From contig DAHXNV010000005.1 in NCBI GenBank assembly GCA_027365225.1, positions 27,004-91,003 on the forward strand: DNA of 64,000 nt, read 5' to 3'. The notes below the pieces were generated by a model. It had not been told where the DNA came from, did not search any database, and was given only the letters and a program-made list of their open reading frames with translations. The position numbers and the translations under genes were made by a program. Origin of the DNA: Gammaproteobacteria bacterium. Lineage in GTDB: Bacteria; Pseudomonadota; Gammaproteobacteria; Steroidobacterales; Steroidobacteraceae. Positions 49,668 through 59,185 of the stretch are shown here, piece after piece; position 1 is the first letter of the stretch; each line of letters begins with the position of its first letter.

Positions 49668-49778
49668 ATGATGATGTCGATGCGACGCGTTCTCATCAGT
49701 CTCGTGCTCACGCTCTTGCTGGTGGTTTCGATCGGGGTCGGAATCGTCGTGGCCCGCTGGCCGTGGCTGGTTCGCTGA
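49668..49778 (+). CDS. Small single-TM protein
   Basis: MMMSMRRVLISLVLTLLLVVSIGVGIVVARWPWLVR*, 36 aa, divergent from glgA. Confidence 0.4.
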   Translation: MMMSMRRVLISLVLTLLLVVSIGVGIVVARWPWLVR

Positions 49779-49834
49779 CAGTGTACCGAAGTGCCCGGAA
49801 TCGGCCTGCCCCGGCGCTCGCCGGCACACTGTCA
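49776..49834 (+). repeat. 9-bp inverted repeat capable of a long hairpin
   Basis: TGACAGTGT (49776-49784) and ACACTGTCA (49826-49834), extendable by CCG/CGG past one mismatch. Confidence 0.5.
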
Positions 49835-50004
49835 ACGGCTCGGTTCGATTTTAACTGCTTGATAGTAAATAAAAATTTTAGATTCCGCGATCGGGCGGCA
49901 CAGGTTCCCTGGTAGACTAGCCTCCCCCAGTGGCGCTTTCTTTCGGCGGCGCGGCCCTGCAGGACCGGCCTGCGGGTTCGCGGCCGGTGCCCGGGAACCA
50001 TGCC

Positions 50005-51519
50005 ATGTCTGCCTCGCCCTACAAACAACTCGAACAGGAATTCAAACGGCTCCACGCCTTGCGTGGCGCGCTCTCGCTGCTGCGCTGGGATGCGGCGGTC
50101 ATGATGCCGCGCGGCAGCGCGGACATTCGCGCCGAGCAGCTCGCGGCGCTCGAGACCGAGCAGCACGCCCTGCTGACCTCTCCGCGCATCAGTCGCCTGC
50201 TCGATCGCGCTCAGGCCAATAGCCAAGGCATGCAGGATTGGCAGCTCGCGAACCTGCGCGAGATGCGCCGCGAGCGCGACCACGCCATCGCCACCCCCGT
50301 TACGCTGATCTCGCGGCTCGCCAAAGCCGTCTCGCGTGCCGAGGTGTGCTGGCTCGACGCGCGCGCCCAGGGGCGCTTCGAGCAGTTTGCGCCGCTGCTC
50401 GAGGAGGTCGTGCATCTGGTGCGCGACCGGGCGGCCCTGCTCGGCCAGGCGCTCAACCTCGCGCCGTACGACGCGCTGGTCGATGAGTTCAGTCCCGGCA
50501 TCACCACCACCGACATCGACGTGATGTTCAAGGCGCTCTCGCGCCGGCTGCCGGCCCTGATTCGCGAAGCGATTTCGGTCCAGGAGCGCCGCCCGCGCCA
50601 GCCGCTCACCGGTAAATTCCCGCCGAGCAAGCAGCGCGCCCTGATCGTCGAAGTGATGAAGCAGATCGGCTTCCCGTTCGATCGCGGCCGTCTGGACGAG
50701 AGCGAGCATCCGTTCACCGAGGGCGTGCCCGGGGATGTCCGCGTGACCACGCGAATCGACGTCGGCGATCCGTTCACGGGTCTGCTCGGGGCGCTGCACG
50801 AAACGGGACACGCCATGTATGACCTTGGCTTGCCGCAGGACTGGCGCGATCAGCCGGTCGGGCGCGATCGCGGCATGGCGCTCGAGGAGAGCCAGTCGTT
50901 GCTGATGGAGATGATCGTGTGCCGCAGCCGCCCGTTCGTGCAGTACGTGCAGCCTTTGCTGGTGAAGCACTTTGGCGTCAGCGGGCCGGACTGGGATGTT
51001 GATAACATCTACGCGCATCTGACCCGCGTCCGGCGCGGACTGGTCCGTGTCGATGCCGACGAGCTCACCTATCCGCTACATATCATGCTGCGCTACGAGT
51101 TGGAGAAGCAGTTGCTGTCCGGGGAGCTGGCCGTTCGCGATTTGCCGCAAGCCTGGAACGCCGGCATGGAGGAGCGACTCGGGGTGCGCCCCGACAGCGA
51201 CGCGCGGGGCTGTCTGCAGGACGTTCACTGGGCGGTCGGGTCGTTCGGGTACTTTCCTTCCTACGCGCTCGGCGCGGTGATCGCCGCGCAGCTGAACGAA
51301 AGCCTGCGCAACAACGTCCCGGCGCTCGATGAGCAGCTCGCGCGCGGGGAGTTTTCCGGCTTGCTGGGTTGGCTGCGCACCCACGTGCATGGCTTCGGCG
51401 CCAAAGTGCCGCTGCAGGATCTGCTGCGTAATGCGACCGGCAAGCCGCTCGCGGCGGCCGCCTATATCCGCTATGTCGAGGCGAAGTACCTGGAGCCGGC
51501 CGCAAGCGAGGCGGCCTGA
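50005..51519 (+). CDS. M32 family metallocarboxypeptidase (carboxypeptidase Taq type)
   Basis: LRWDAAVMMPRGSADIRAEQLAALE, HETGHAMYDLGLP (HEXXH), GRDRGMALEESQSLLMEMI. Confidence 0.95.
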   Translation: MSASPYKQLEQEFKRLHALRGALSLLRWDAAVMMPRGSADIRAEQLAALETEQHALLTSPRISRLLDRAQANSQGMQDWQLANLREMRRERDHAIATPVTLISRLAKAVSRAEVCWLDARAQGRFEQFAPLLEEVVHLVRDRAALLGQALNLAPYDALVDEFSPGITTTDIDVMFKALSRRLPALIREAISVQERRPRQPLTGKFPPSKQRALIVEVMKQIGFPFDRGRLDESEHPFTEGVPGDVRVTTRIDVGDPFTGLLGALHETGHAMYDLGLPQDWRDQPVGRDRGMALEESQSLLMEMIVCRSRPFVQYVQPLLVKHFGVSGPDWDVDNIYAHLTRVRRGLVRVDADELTYPLHIMLRYELEKQLLSGELAVRDLPQAWNAGMEERLGVRPDSDARGCLQDVHWAVGSFGYFPSYALGAVIAAQLNESLRNNVPALDEQLARGEFSGLLGWLRTHVHGFGAKVPLQDLLRNATGKPLAAAAYIRYVEAKYLEPAASEAA

Positions 51520-52350
51520 ATGGACGGCTCAACCACGATGTCGCGGACACTGACGCGACTGCAGGCGAAACTGCGCGGTCAGGTCGGTAAGGCGATCGAC
51601 GACTACGCCATGATCGGCGCGGGTGATCGCATCATGGTGTGTCTCTCCGGCGGCAAGGACTCTTACACCCTGCTCGACATCCTGCTGTCGCTCAAGCGCA
51701 GCGCACCGGTGGACTTCGACATCCTCGCGGTGAACCTCGACCAGAAGCAGCCGGGATTCCCCGCGGACGTGCTCCCGCGTTATCTCACGGCGCTCGGTGT
51801 GTCGTTTCACATCATCGAGCAGGATACCTACAGCGTGGTCAAGCGGGTGGTGCCCGAGGGGCGCACGATGTGCGGCCTGTGCTCGCGGCTGCGCCGCGGC
51901 GCGCTGTATCGGTTTGCCGCCGAGCACGGCATCACCAAGATCGCCCTCGGTCATCACCGCGACGACATCGTCGAGACGCTGTTTCTCAACCTGTTCTTCG
52001 GCGGACGCCTGAAGGCCATGGCGCCGAAGTTGCTGTCCGAGGACGGTCGGCACATCGTGATCCGGCCACTCGCCTACCTTGCCGAGCGCGATATCGCCCG
52101 CTATGCGCGCGGCCGGGCCTTTCCGATCATTCCCTGCAAGCTATGCGGCAGCCAGGAGAATCTCCAGCGGCTCGCCGTCAAGCGCATGCTGGCCGAATGG
52201 GAGCGCGCACAGCCGGGGCGCGCCGAGAGCATCTTCTCGGCGGTGCGGCATATCGAGCCCGGATCCCTCGCCGATACCCGCCTGTTCGATTTCGCCGGTC
52301 TCGATGCGCGGCGGATTGCGTCGGCACCGCCCCCGAAAGCGCCCACCTAG
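51520..52350 (+). CDS. ttcA: tRNA 2-thiocytidine(32) synthetase
   Basis: [20 protein letters not shown]-loop, [10 protein letters not shown] and CKLCGSQ cysteine pairs. Confidence 0.95.
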   Translation: MDGSTTMSRTLTRLQAKLRGQVGKAIDDYAMIGAGDRIMVCLSGGKDSYTLLDILLSLKRSAPVDFDILAVNLDQKQPGFPADVLPRYLTALGVSFHIIEQDTYSVVKRVVPEGRTMCGLCSRLRRGALYRFAAEHGITKIALGHHRDDIVETLFLNLFFGGRLKAMAPKLLSEDGRHIVIRPLAYLAERDIARYARGRAFPIIPCKLCGSQENLQRLAVKRMLAEWERAQPGRAESIFSAVRHIEPGSLADTRLFDFAGLDARRIASAPPPKAPT

Positions 52351-52368
52351 ACCGAGCGCCGCACCCGA

Positions 52369-53826
52369 ATGGACGCCGATCCCGTGCCGCCGCTTGCCAA
52401 CGCCTACTGGGTCCTGCCCGGAGATCTGTTGGCCGGAGAGCATCCGGCCGGGCTGACGCCCGAGTCGACCGTTGCGCGTCTCGCCCGGCTACGCTCAGCC
52501 GGCATCGCATCCATCATCGATCTGACCGAGCCGGAGGAAGTGGGCTGTTACGACGACGCGCTGCCGCTTGCCGTCGAGTACCGGCGCAAGCCGATTCGCG
52601 ATCACGGTGTGCCCGAGCGGCGCGAGCACATGGGCGAGATTCTCGACTGTGTGCACGAGGCGCTGCGCGCCGGCCGGCCGACCTATGTGCACTGCCGCGC
52701 CGGCATCGGCCGCACCGCCACCGTCATCGGATGTTTTCTCGTCGAACGGGGCCTGTCCGGAGAGCAGGCGCTCGATGAGCTGGCGCGGCTGTGGAAGCAG
52801 TCGGAACGCTCGCGCGACTGGGCGATCATTCCCGAGACCGTAGCGCAGGCCGAGTATGTCCGGACGTGGACGCCGCGGTCGATTGCCGCGCCGCAGGCGC
52901 CAACGCCGGCGGGTCAGCTGGCGGATCAGCCGGCCGATCCGCTGCTCGATCCGGGGGCGCTGTCGGCAGCCCGCCTGTTGCGCGAACGCTTCCTCGGCAC
53001 GCTCCTCGGCCTGGCTGCCGGTGACGCGGTTGCCGCTGCCACGCAGTACCGGCGGGCCGGGACCTTCTCGCCGGTGGCGGATCTGCTCGGCGGCGGTCCG
53101 TTCGGCCTGCCGCGCGGGGGCTGGAGCGATGACACGGCCATGGCGCTGTGCTTGGCCGAGAGTCTGCTCGAGTGCGGCGGGTTCGAGCCGCTCGATCAGG
53201 TCGAGCGTTACCGACGCTGGCAGCGCGAGGGCCATCTGTCGGCGACCGGCCAATGCCTGGGCATTACCGCGAGCACCGCCCGGGCGCTGGCGGTGGCCAA
53301 GTGGCGCCAGCAGCCGTTTTCAGGGTCTCACGATCCGGCGCGCCTCGATCCCGAGCCACTGTCGCGAGTCGCACCGGCTGTGTTGTTCTATTTCGCTGCG
53401 CCGCAGGAAGCGGTGCGCAGCGCGAGCGAAGCGGCGCGCACCACCTGCCAGGTGAGCACGGTGTTGACGGCCTGCGCCGATCTTGCGCATGCGCTGCTCG
53501 CGGCGCTGAGCGGGGCGTCCAAGTCACGCGTTCTCGCACATCAGAGTGCCGCACCGGGGCCCGGTGCGGGCAAGGGAGTCATGCAGGCGCTGTCGGGGGC
53601 GTTCGAAGCGTTCGGCGCCACGGATACCTTCCGCGATGCGGTGCTGCACGCGGCCAATCTCGGTGGAGATTCGGACGTCACCGCGGCGGTTTGCGGCCAG
53701 CTTGCCGGTGCCTTCTACGGCGCAAGCGCCATTCCGCGCCCCTGGCGCGAGGCGCTGCTGCGCGCTCAGCTGATCGAAACGTTCGCCGATCGGCTGCTGG
53801 CGCACGCGCTCGAGGGGTTGGGCTGA
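52369..53826 (+). CDS. Tyrosine/dual-specificity phosphatase fused to ADP-ribosylglycohydrolase
   Basis: N-terminal YVHCRAGIGRTATV (HCx5R) P-loop; C-terminal LGTLLGLAAGDAV, GWSDDTAMALCLAESLLE, NLGGDSDVTAAVCGQLAGAFYG. Confidence 0.88.
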   Translation: MDADPVPPLANAYWVLPGDLLAGEHPAGLTPESTVARLARLRSAGIASIIDLTEPEEVGCYDDALPLAVEYRRKPIRDHGVPERREHMGEILDCVHEALRAGRPTYVHCRAGIGRTATVIGCFLVERGLSGEQALDELARLWKQSERSRDWAIIPETVAQAEYVRTWTPRSIAAPQAPTPAGQLADQPADPLLDPGALSAARLLRERFLGTLLGLAAGDAVAAATQYRRAGTFSPVADLLGGGPFGLPRGGWSDDTAMALCLAESLLECGGFEPLDQVERYRRWQREGHLSATGQCLGITASTARALAVAKWRQQPFSGSHDPARLDPEPLSRVAPAVLFYFAAPQEAVRSASEAARTTCQVSTVLTACADLAHALLAALSGASKSRVLAHQSAAPGPGAGKGVMQALSGAFEAFGATDTFRDAVLHAANLGGDSDVTAAVCGQLAGAFYGASAIPRPWREALLRAQLIETFADRLLAHALEGLG

Positions 53827-53827
53827 C

Positions 53828-54892
53828 ATGGCGCGTGCCGCCCGGCCCCGCTCCGCGAGTCCGCGCCGTACGCGCCCCGCACGCAAGGCCTGGAGCCGGC
53901 TGGGCGACGATGAGTTGCTGAAGCTGCGGTTCTGCGACCTCGGGCTCACGGTGCGCGGCTCGCCGATCGCGCGCGGCGTGCGCCGTCTATACAGCGAGCT
54001 GCAGGCGCGCGGAATCCGCTGCCAGCCGCACGTGTGGCTTGCCGAGGAATGGTTCACTCCGGATGGCGTGCCGGGGATCGCGGTGCCGTTTTATCTGGCG
54101 CATCCGCGCCTGAGGCGGCTCGAGCAGCACCTCATGACGCAGGCCGAGGGCGGCAATTCCCGGTGGTTCATGCGGATTTTGCGCCATGAGGCGGGCCATG
54201 CGATCGACAACGCCTATCGCCTGCGCCGGCGCAAGTGTTGGCGCGAAGTGTTCGGGCCCGCCTCGCGGCGCTACCCGCTGCGCTACACGGCGCGACCGGC
54301 CAGCCGGCGCTACGTGCATCATCTGGAAGACTGGTATGCGCAGGCACATCCGACCGAGGATTTCGCCGAGACGTTCGCCGTGTGGCTGACGCCGCGCTCG
54401 GCGTGGCGTACGCGCTACGCCGACTGGCCCGCGATGCGCAAGCTCCTGCTGGTCGATCAGCTGATGGCCGAAGTCCGCGGCCGCGCGCCGCCGGTGCGCA
54501 ATCGAACCCGCATCGAGCCGATCGAGACCAACCGGCAAACGCTCGGCGAGCACTATCGCCGCAAGCTCGCCCGCTACGGACAGTACCGCCGGAGCACGAT
54601 CGATGTGTTGTTGCAATGGCTGTTCAGCGCCGAGCGGCCGCGGCGCGACGCGCTTCGGGTCTCGACGCTGCTGCGAGCCAACCGGAGCGCGCTGATCGAA
54701 GCGGTCTCGCGCGAGCTTGGCTTGACGCGCTATAGTGTGCGCGAAATCATGCGCGCCGTGATAGACCGAAGCGTAGCGTTACAACTGTACATCCGCGGTG
54801 ACCGCCGTGACGCCGTGCATGTCGCACGCTGGATGTTGGAGAGATTGGCGTCGCTGTATTCGCAGGGCGAGACACCGCATATGCCGCTATGA
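53828..54892 (+). CDS. Putative zinc metallopeptidase
   Basis: MRILRHEAGHAIDNAYRL (HEXXH) with downstream HPTEDFAETFAVWL candidate third ligand. Confidence 0.8.
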   Translation: MARAARPRSASPRRTRPARKAWSRLGDDELLKLRFCDLGLTVRGSPIARGVRRLYSELQARGIRCQPHVWLAEEWFTPDGVPGIAVPFYLAHPRLRRLEQHLMTQAEGGNSRWFMRILRHEAGHAIDNAYRLRRRKCWREVFGPASRRYPLRYTARPASRRYVHHLEDWYAQAHPTEDFAETFAVWLTPRSAWRTRYADWPAMRKLLLVDQLMAEVRGRAPPVRNRTRIEPIETNRQTLGEHYRRKLARYGQYRRSTIDVLLQWLFSAERPRRDALRVSTLLRANRSALIEAVSRELGLTRYSVREIMRAVIDRSVALQLYIRGDRRDAVHVARWMLERLASLYSQGETPHMPL

Positions 54893-55911
54893 AGAAACTG
54901 CGCACGCTGGTCGTCGTGCACTCGAGCCTGGTGCCGCCGGAGTCCCTCGAGGGACATACCGACAAGGAAATCGACGAGTGGCGCACCGAGTACAACGTCA
55001 TCACGACGCTGCGTGACTGTGGGCACGATGTCCGATGCCTGGGCGTGCTCGACACGCTGACGGAAATGCGTCAGACGATAGCCGAATGGCAGCCGAACGT
55101 GGTGTTCAACCTGCTCGAGGAGTTCAACGGCATCGTCACCTACGACCAGCATGTCGTGGCTTACCTGGAGCTGCTGCGCCAACCGTATACCGGGTGTAAT
55201 CCGCGTGGTCTGCTGCTGTCGCGCGACAAGCCGCTGTCCAAGCAGCTGCTGGCTTATCATCGTATTCCGACGCCGGGTTTCGCGGTGTTCCGGCGCGGCG
55301 CCCGGGTGCGCGTGCCCCGCAAACTCGCCTTTCCGCTGTTCGTGAAGTCGACCACCGAGGATGCTTCCCTCGGTATCGCCCAGGCCTCGGTGGTGGAGGA
55401 TGCCGCGCGCCTGAAGGAACGTGTCGAGTTCATGTACGAGCAGATCGGCTCCGACGCGCTGGTCGAGGCGTACATCCCGGGCCGCGAGCTGTATGTCGGG
55501 GTTCTCGGCAACGATCGACTGACGCGGTTGCCGGTCTGGGAAATGGTTTTCGGCCGGATGCCGGAATCGCTCCCGGCGATCGCGACGCGCAAGGTCAAAT
55601 GGGACCGCTCGTACCGCGACCGCTATGGGATCACGACGCGCGCGGCGAGCGACCTGCCGGAGGGAGTGCTGGCGCAGCTCGATAAGCTCTCGCGGCGCAT
55701 CTACCGGGCGCTCGGCATGTCGGGCTATGCCCGCATGGACTTTCGCCTCGCCGCCGATGGGCGCATCTATGCGCTGGAAGCCAACGCGAATCCCAACCTG
55801 GAGGAGGGCGAGGACTTCGCGGAGTCGGCGCTCGCCGCCGGCATCAAGTACAGCGAGCTGCTCGAGCGGCTGATGTCCCTTGGCCTGTCCTACCGGGCGC
55901 TGTGGCGCTGA
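54889..55911 (+). CDS. ATP-grasp ligase, D-Ala-D-Ala ligase-like
   Basis: FNLLEEFNG, FPLFVKSTTEDASLGI, YARMDFRLAADGRIYALEANANPNLEEGEDF; ATGA overlap with the metallopeptidase gene. Confidence 0.88.
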   Translation: MKKLRTLVVVHSSLVPPESLEGHTDKEIDEWRTEYNVITTLRDCGHDVRCLGVLDTLTEMRQTIAEWQPNVVFNLLEEFNGIVTYDQHVVAYLELLRQPYTGCNPRGLLLSRDKPLSKQLLAYHRIPTPGFAVFRRGARVRVPRKLAFPLFVKSTTEDASLGIAQASVVEDAARLKERVEFMYEQIGSDALVEAYIPGRELYVGVLGNDRLTRLPVWEMVFGRMPESLPAIATRKVKWDRSYRDRYGITTRAASDLPEGVLAQLDKLSRRIYRALGMSGYARMDFRLAADGRIYALEANANPNLEEGEDFAESALAAGIKYSELLERLMSLGLSYRALWR

Positions 55912-55929
55912 GGCGGGCCGCGGCCCGCC
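55912..55929. repeat. Perfect 18-bp GC palindrome after the ATP-grasp stop codon
   Basis: GGCGGGCCGCGGCCCGCC equals its own reverse complement. Confidence 0.7.
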
Positions 55930-56423
55930 GGAACCGCCCGAGTCCGCCTCGGCTTGCCTTCTGCGCTTCTCCCGCTGTAGCCAGAGGCGACCGCGGCTGA
56001 GCAAGCCGGGTGGCCGGAGCGGCGCCGTGTGGCGCGCTGCGGTGTGTGGCCGCCGCCATTGGCCACGCGACGAACAGCATGATTGCGCTCCTTCGGCACA
56101 GCTGGGCGTCGCTCGCTTGCGCGAGCCTCGGCCGCACGCCCACCTGTGGCTCGTGTTTCAAGTGATCGGTCGCGCTGGCGCAGCCGCTTCGGTTCGCACC
56201 AAGCCCCAGTAGTGTTGGGTCACCTGCGGGCCCGAGGGGTTCCCGGGCACAGGGAAATCGCGTTGGCGCGCACCCGTTGCAGCAGCACTCCCGGCGGCAG
56301 GCTGCCAGCGTCGACCGTGCCGTGGCCGGGAGATTCCGATGGATTTCACAACTCGGCGCGATCGACTTTGTCAAACCGTTGTCATTCCATGTAAGAGGGA
56401 ATTGCCCGGGAGGTCATTGCCGT

Positions 56424-57053
56424 ATGTCCGCAGCGAAAGTCCAGCCGGTCGTCAATCTGAAGGAATATTTCAAGGATGCGCTGCATGCGGCGCTGGTCAA
56501 CCAGCGTCTGTCGGTCGAGGGTGAGACCGAGCATTACGTGGTGAATGTGCTGACCCTGTTCGCACGTTCGGAAGCGCTCTTCGAGCCTACCCCCGCCGGG
56601 CGGCGCCTCAAGCCGCTCGTCATTCTGCTGTCGGAGGCGCTGGAGGCGCGCACGCGCGACGAGCGCAATCGCAGTCTGCAGCGGCTCGGGGACGTGTCGC
56701 TGTTCATTGCCGGCTTCTTTGCGCGCGGATTCGCCCGCAAAGTCGTCGACATCGACTATCACATCGCCATGGGTGGCTGCGCCTACGGCACTTTGGCGCG
56801 CACCGCCACGGCGCGCGGCGGCAGCGCGCTCGCCCAGGTGTTCGCCGAGCTGGCCGAGAAATTCCAGCCCATGGTCGATGCGCTCAACCAGTTGAGCGAG
56901 GCCGGCTACACGCATTCACCCGAGGATCTGCTGCGCCTGTACGAACTGTGGATCAAAACCGGAAGCCGGCGCAGCTACGCGCTGCTGAAGCGGTTGGGCA
57001 TCGAGCCGGTCGGGATCGGGGTCGGCGGCGCCGCGCTGCGCGCGTTGCATTGA
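56424..57053 (+). CDS. Conserved-looking protein of unknown function
   Basis: 209 aa, MSAAKVQPVVNLKEYFKDALHAALVNQRLSVEGETEHYVVNVL...; AGGT-type RBS context; no family recognised. Confidence 0.75.
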   Translation: MSAAKVQPVVNLKEYFKDALHAALVNQRLSVEGETEHYVVNVLTLFARSEALFEPTPAGRRLKPLVILLSEALEARTRDERNRSLQRLGDVSLFIAGFFARGFARKVVDIDYHIAMGGCAYGTLARTATARGGSALAQVFAELAEKFQPMVDALNQLSEAGYTHSPEDLLRLYELWIKTGSRRSYALLKRLGIEPVGIGVGGAALRALH

Positions 57054-57058
57054 GCGCC

Positions 57059-57718
57059 ATGTTGCTACGGAACGTACAGCGGCTGATCGGCGGCATCTAC
57101 GATCTCGGTGTCGACTACGACGTGTACGATTTCCTGGTCACCGACCGCGCCAATCTGCCGCCGCAGGTGCGCGCACGTGCCGGCCGCGAAGATCTCATCG
57201 TCGCGCAGCCGGCCGAGCCGGGCGCGGAGATCGCCGTCTCGCTGTACCTCGATCGCGATCTGCTCGAGCGGTTGCGTTGCGAGGATCCGCTGCGCTGCTT
57301 GCACTCGGGCAATGTCGCGGACTGGTGGACGGCGCTCGAGGGCGTCAGTCATTTCGTCTATTTGGCCTGGAACGCCAGCCATGACCGGCCGGTTTCGCTG
57401 CTCGAGCTCGAAATGCAGGCCGAAGTCGACAAATACGTGACCAGCTACTGGCTGTTGCGCCGCCAGAGCCCCGAGCATTTTCCGGCTGAGCTGCACCGGG
57501 CGCTGTTCGAGCGCACGCGCATCGATCCGGGGCTCGCCGACGGCCGCGAGGACCTCTACCGGCACGCCAGCCGCTACGCCGAGCGCTTCTGTCGCCACCT
57601 GGAGTTTTTGCTGCAGGGCGCTCGCGCCGGTGAGCGGCGCGGTGTGCTAGCCGAGCTGCGCCGCTTCTATCGCTTCACCAACGCGCGTAAATTGGCTCAC
57701 ATCGAGCGGCTGGCGTAG
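57059..57718 (+). CDS. Conserved-looking protein of unknown function
   Basis: 219 aa, MLLRNVQRLIGGIYDLGVDYDVYDFLVTDRANLPPQ...; starts 5 nt after the preceding gene; no family recognised. Confidence 0.75.
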   Translation: MLLRNVQRLIGGIYDLGVDYDVYDFLVTDRANLPPQVRARAGREDLIVAQPAEPGAEIAVSLYLDRDLLERLRCEDPLRCLHSGNVADWWTALEGVSHFVYLAWNASHDRPVSLLELEMQAEVDKYVTSYWLLRRQSPEHFPAELHRALFERTRIDPGLADGREDLYRHASRYAERFCRHLEFLLQGARAGERRGVLAELRRFYRFTNARKLAHIERLA

Positions 57719-57752
57719 GCGCACGGCCGGTCGTGCCGTGTGCAACCCGGAT

Positions 57753-58298
57753 CTATGGGGACGATGCGCGCTCGTCCGACGAGAGGACATAGCGGGCGCG
57801 CAGCAGGCCAATCGCTGTCTTGCCGTCGCTGATCTCGCCGCTCTCGGCCCACCGGCAGGCCTGCTGGAACGGCAGCCAGTGCACCTCGATGACTTCCGCC
57901 TGCTCGTGCGCCGCCGCGGCGGGCTCGATGTCCGCGGCGAGGAACAGATGCAGAACCTCATTGAAGACGCCCGGTGAGCTGAGGTAGGTCCCGAGGTTGC
58001 GCCATCGGGTGGCACGCACCCCCGCCTCCTCGGTCAACTCGCGCCGCGCCGTCTCGAGCGGCGGCTCACCGGGCTCGAGTTTTCCGGCCGGGAGCTCCCA
58101 AAGCCAGCCGCCGGCGACGTAGCGATATTGGCGCAGCAGGCACACGCGCTGCTGCGCGTCGATCGCCACCGCCACGGCGCCCCCGGGGTGGTGTACGACT
58201 TCCAAGGTCGCCTGGTGCCCGTTAGGCAGCAGCACTTCGTCGGTGGTGACGGAGATGATGCGGCCCTGATAATGCACAGTCTGTCTGGGTGGTGGCAT
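57753..58298 (-). CDS. NUDIX hydrolase (ADP-ribose pyrophosphatase-like)
   Basis: Nudix box GKLEPGEPPLETARRELTEEAGV; start at MPPPRQTVHYQG. Confidence 0.92.
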   Translation of the reverse strand: MPPPRQTVHYQGRIISVTTDEVLLPNGHQATLEVVHHPGGAVAVAIDAQQRVCLLRQYRYVAGGWLWELPAGKLEPGEPPLETARRELTEEAGVRATRWRNLGTYLSSPGVFNEVLHLFLAADIEPAAAAHEQAEVIEVHWLPFQQACRWAESGEISDGKTAIGLLRARYVLSSDERASSP

Positions 58299-58447
58299 CG
58301 TTGCAGGGTAGCACTCCGGGGCCCGCCGGCGCGATGCCGCCCGCGCCGCGCCCGGCGGCATCGCTCGGGCCGCCGTCACGTCGCGGCCGGTTCCTCGCGC
58401 GACACGTACCAATCGTCGACGGCGCTGATCGATTCGCATACCCGCCG

Positions 58448-59185
58448 CTAGCCGTGCGCGCTCAGCAGCGCTTGGATCCGCTCCCGGTTCGGCGAGTAGT
58501 TGTGTTCGCAGGTAATGCCCCTGAAGCAGAATGCCGAGAAGTCGAACGCGCCGAAAATCTGCAGCTCGGTGCCTTCCGTGTCGAGCGAGAGGTAGTCGAC
58601 CACCGGCGGAGCGTCATGCTTTTGCAGCAGGTCGAGCAGCGAAATCGTCGGCGCCTGATAGAAACGTCCGGGTTTGGTCAGACGCCGAAGCTTCCTCTCG
58701 AAGGCCGGCGGGCTGCGCGCAGTGGACAGCACGCCTTTCTCGTAGAACGCAATCGTTCGACCGGAGGTGTCCGAGACGCAGGAGAATTCGATGTGTGCGT
58801 CGCGGTTGCGCTGCAACGCCGCGTGCCAGCAGCGGGCGGGCTCCGCCAGTATCCCCGTCCAACCGTAACGTCGCTCGAGTATGTAGCTGTTGCTGCCGAG
58901 GACGCCGTCGGTCGCGCCGAAGTCGACAAAGTGGCCGCCTTTCTTGAAGAGCAGTTGCGACAGGACGAAAGCATCCTGACCGAACTGCGACCGGAGTTCA
59001 TCGACGTTACCCAGGATCTCGAGGATTTCGGCGGCGTGGGTGGCCGTCAGTCCGTCCGTGCAGGCGAACGGGCGTATCCGCTGCCAGCGCGAGGCATCCT
59101 GCCAAAACCGGCGCCACCGGTCGCGCTTCACCAGGACGCTGTCGTAGTTCAGCCGCTCCAACGCCCGGTTGATACAGATTCGCAC
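58448..59185 (-). CDS. FkbM family methyltransferase
   Basis: SQFGQDAFVLSQLLFKKGGHFVDFGATDGVLGSNSYILER, VDYLSLDTEGTELQIFGAFDF. Confidence 0.9.
   Translation of the reverse strand: MRICINRALERLNYDSVLVKRDRWRRFWQDASRWQRIRPFACTDGLTATHAAEILEILGNVDELRSQFGQDAFVLSQLLFKKGGHFVDFGATDGVLGSNSYILERRYGWTGILAEPARCWHAALQRNRDAHIEFSCVSDTSGRTIAFYEKGVLSTARSPPAFERKLRRLTKPGRFYQAPTISLLDLLQKHDAPPVVDYLSLDTEGTELQIFGAFDFSAFCFRGITCEHNYSPNRERIQALLSAHG

Noticed and set aside
55930-56423. ORFs in the gap between the ATP-grasp gene and the unknown pair (e.g. minus 55844-56374), checked as a possible precursor peptide
   Set aside because: Translations are Arg/Ala-rich without a leader-peptide pattern, repeats or a convincing start; not supported.
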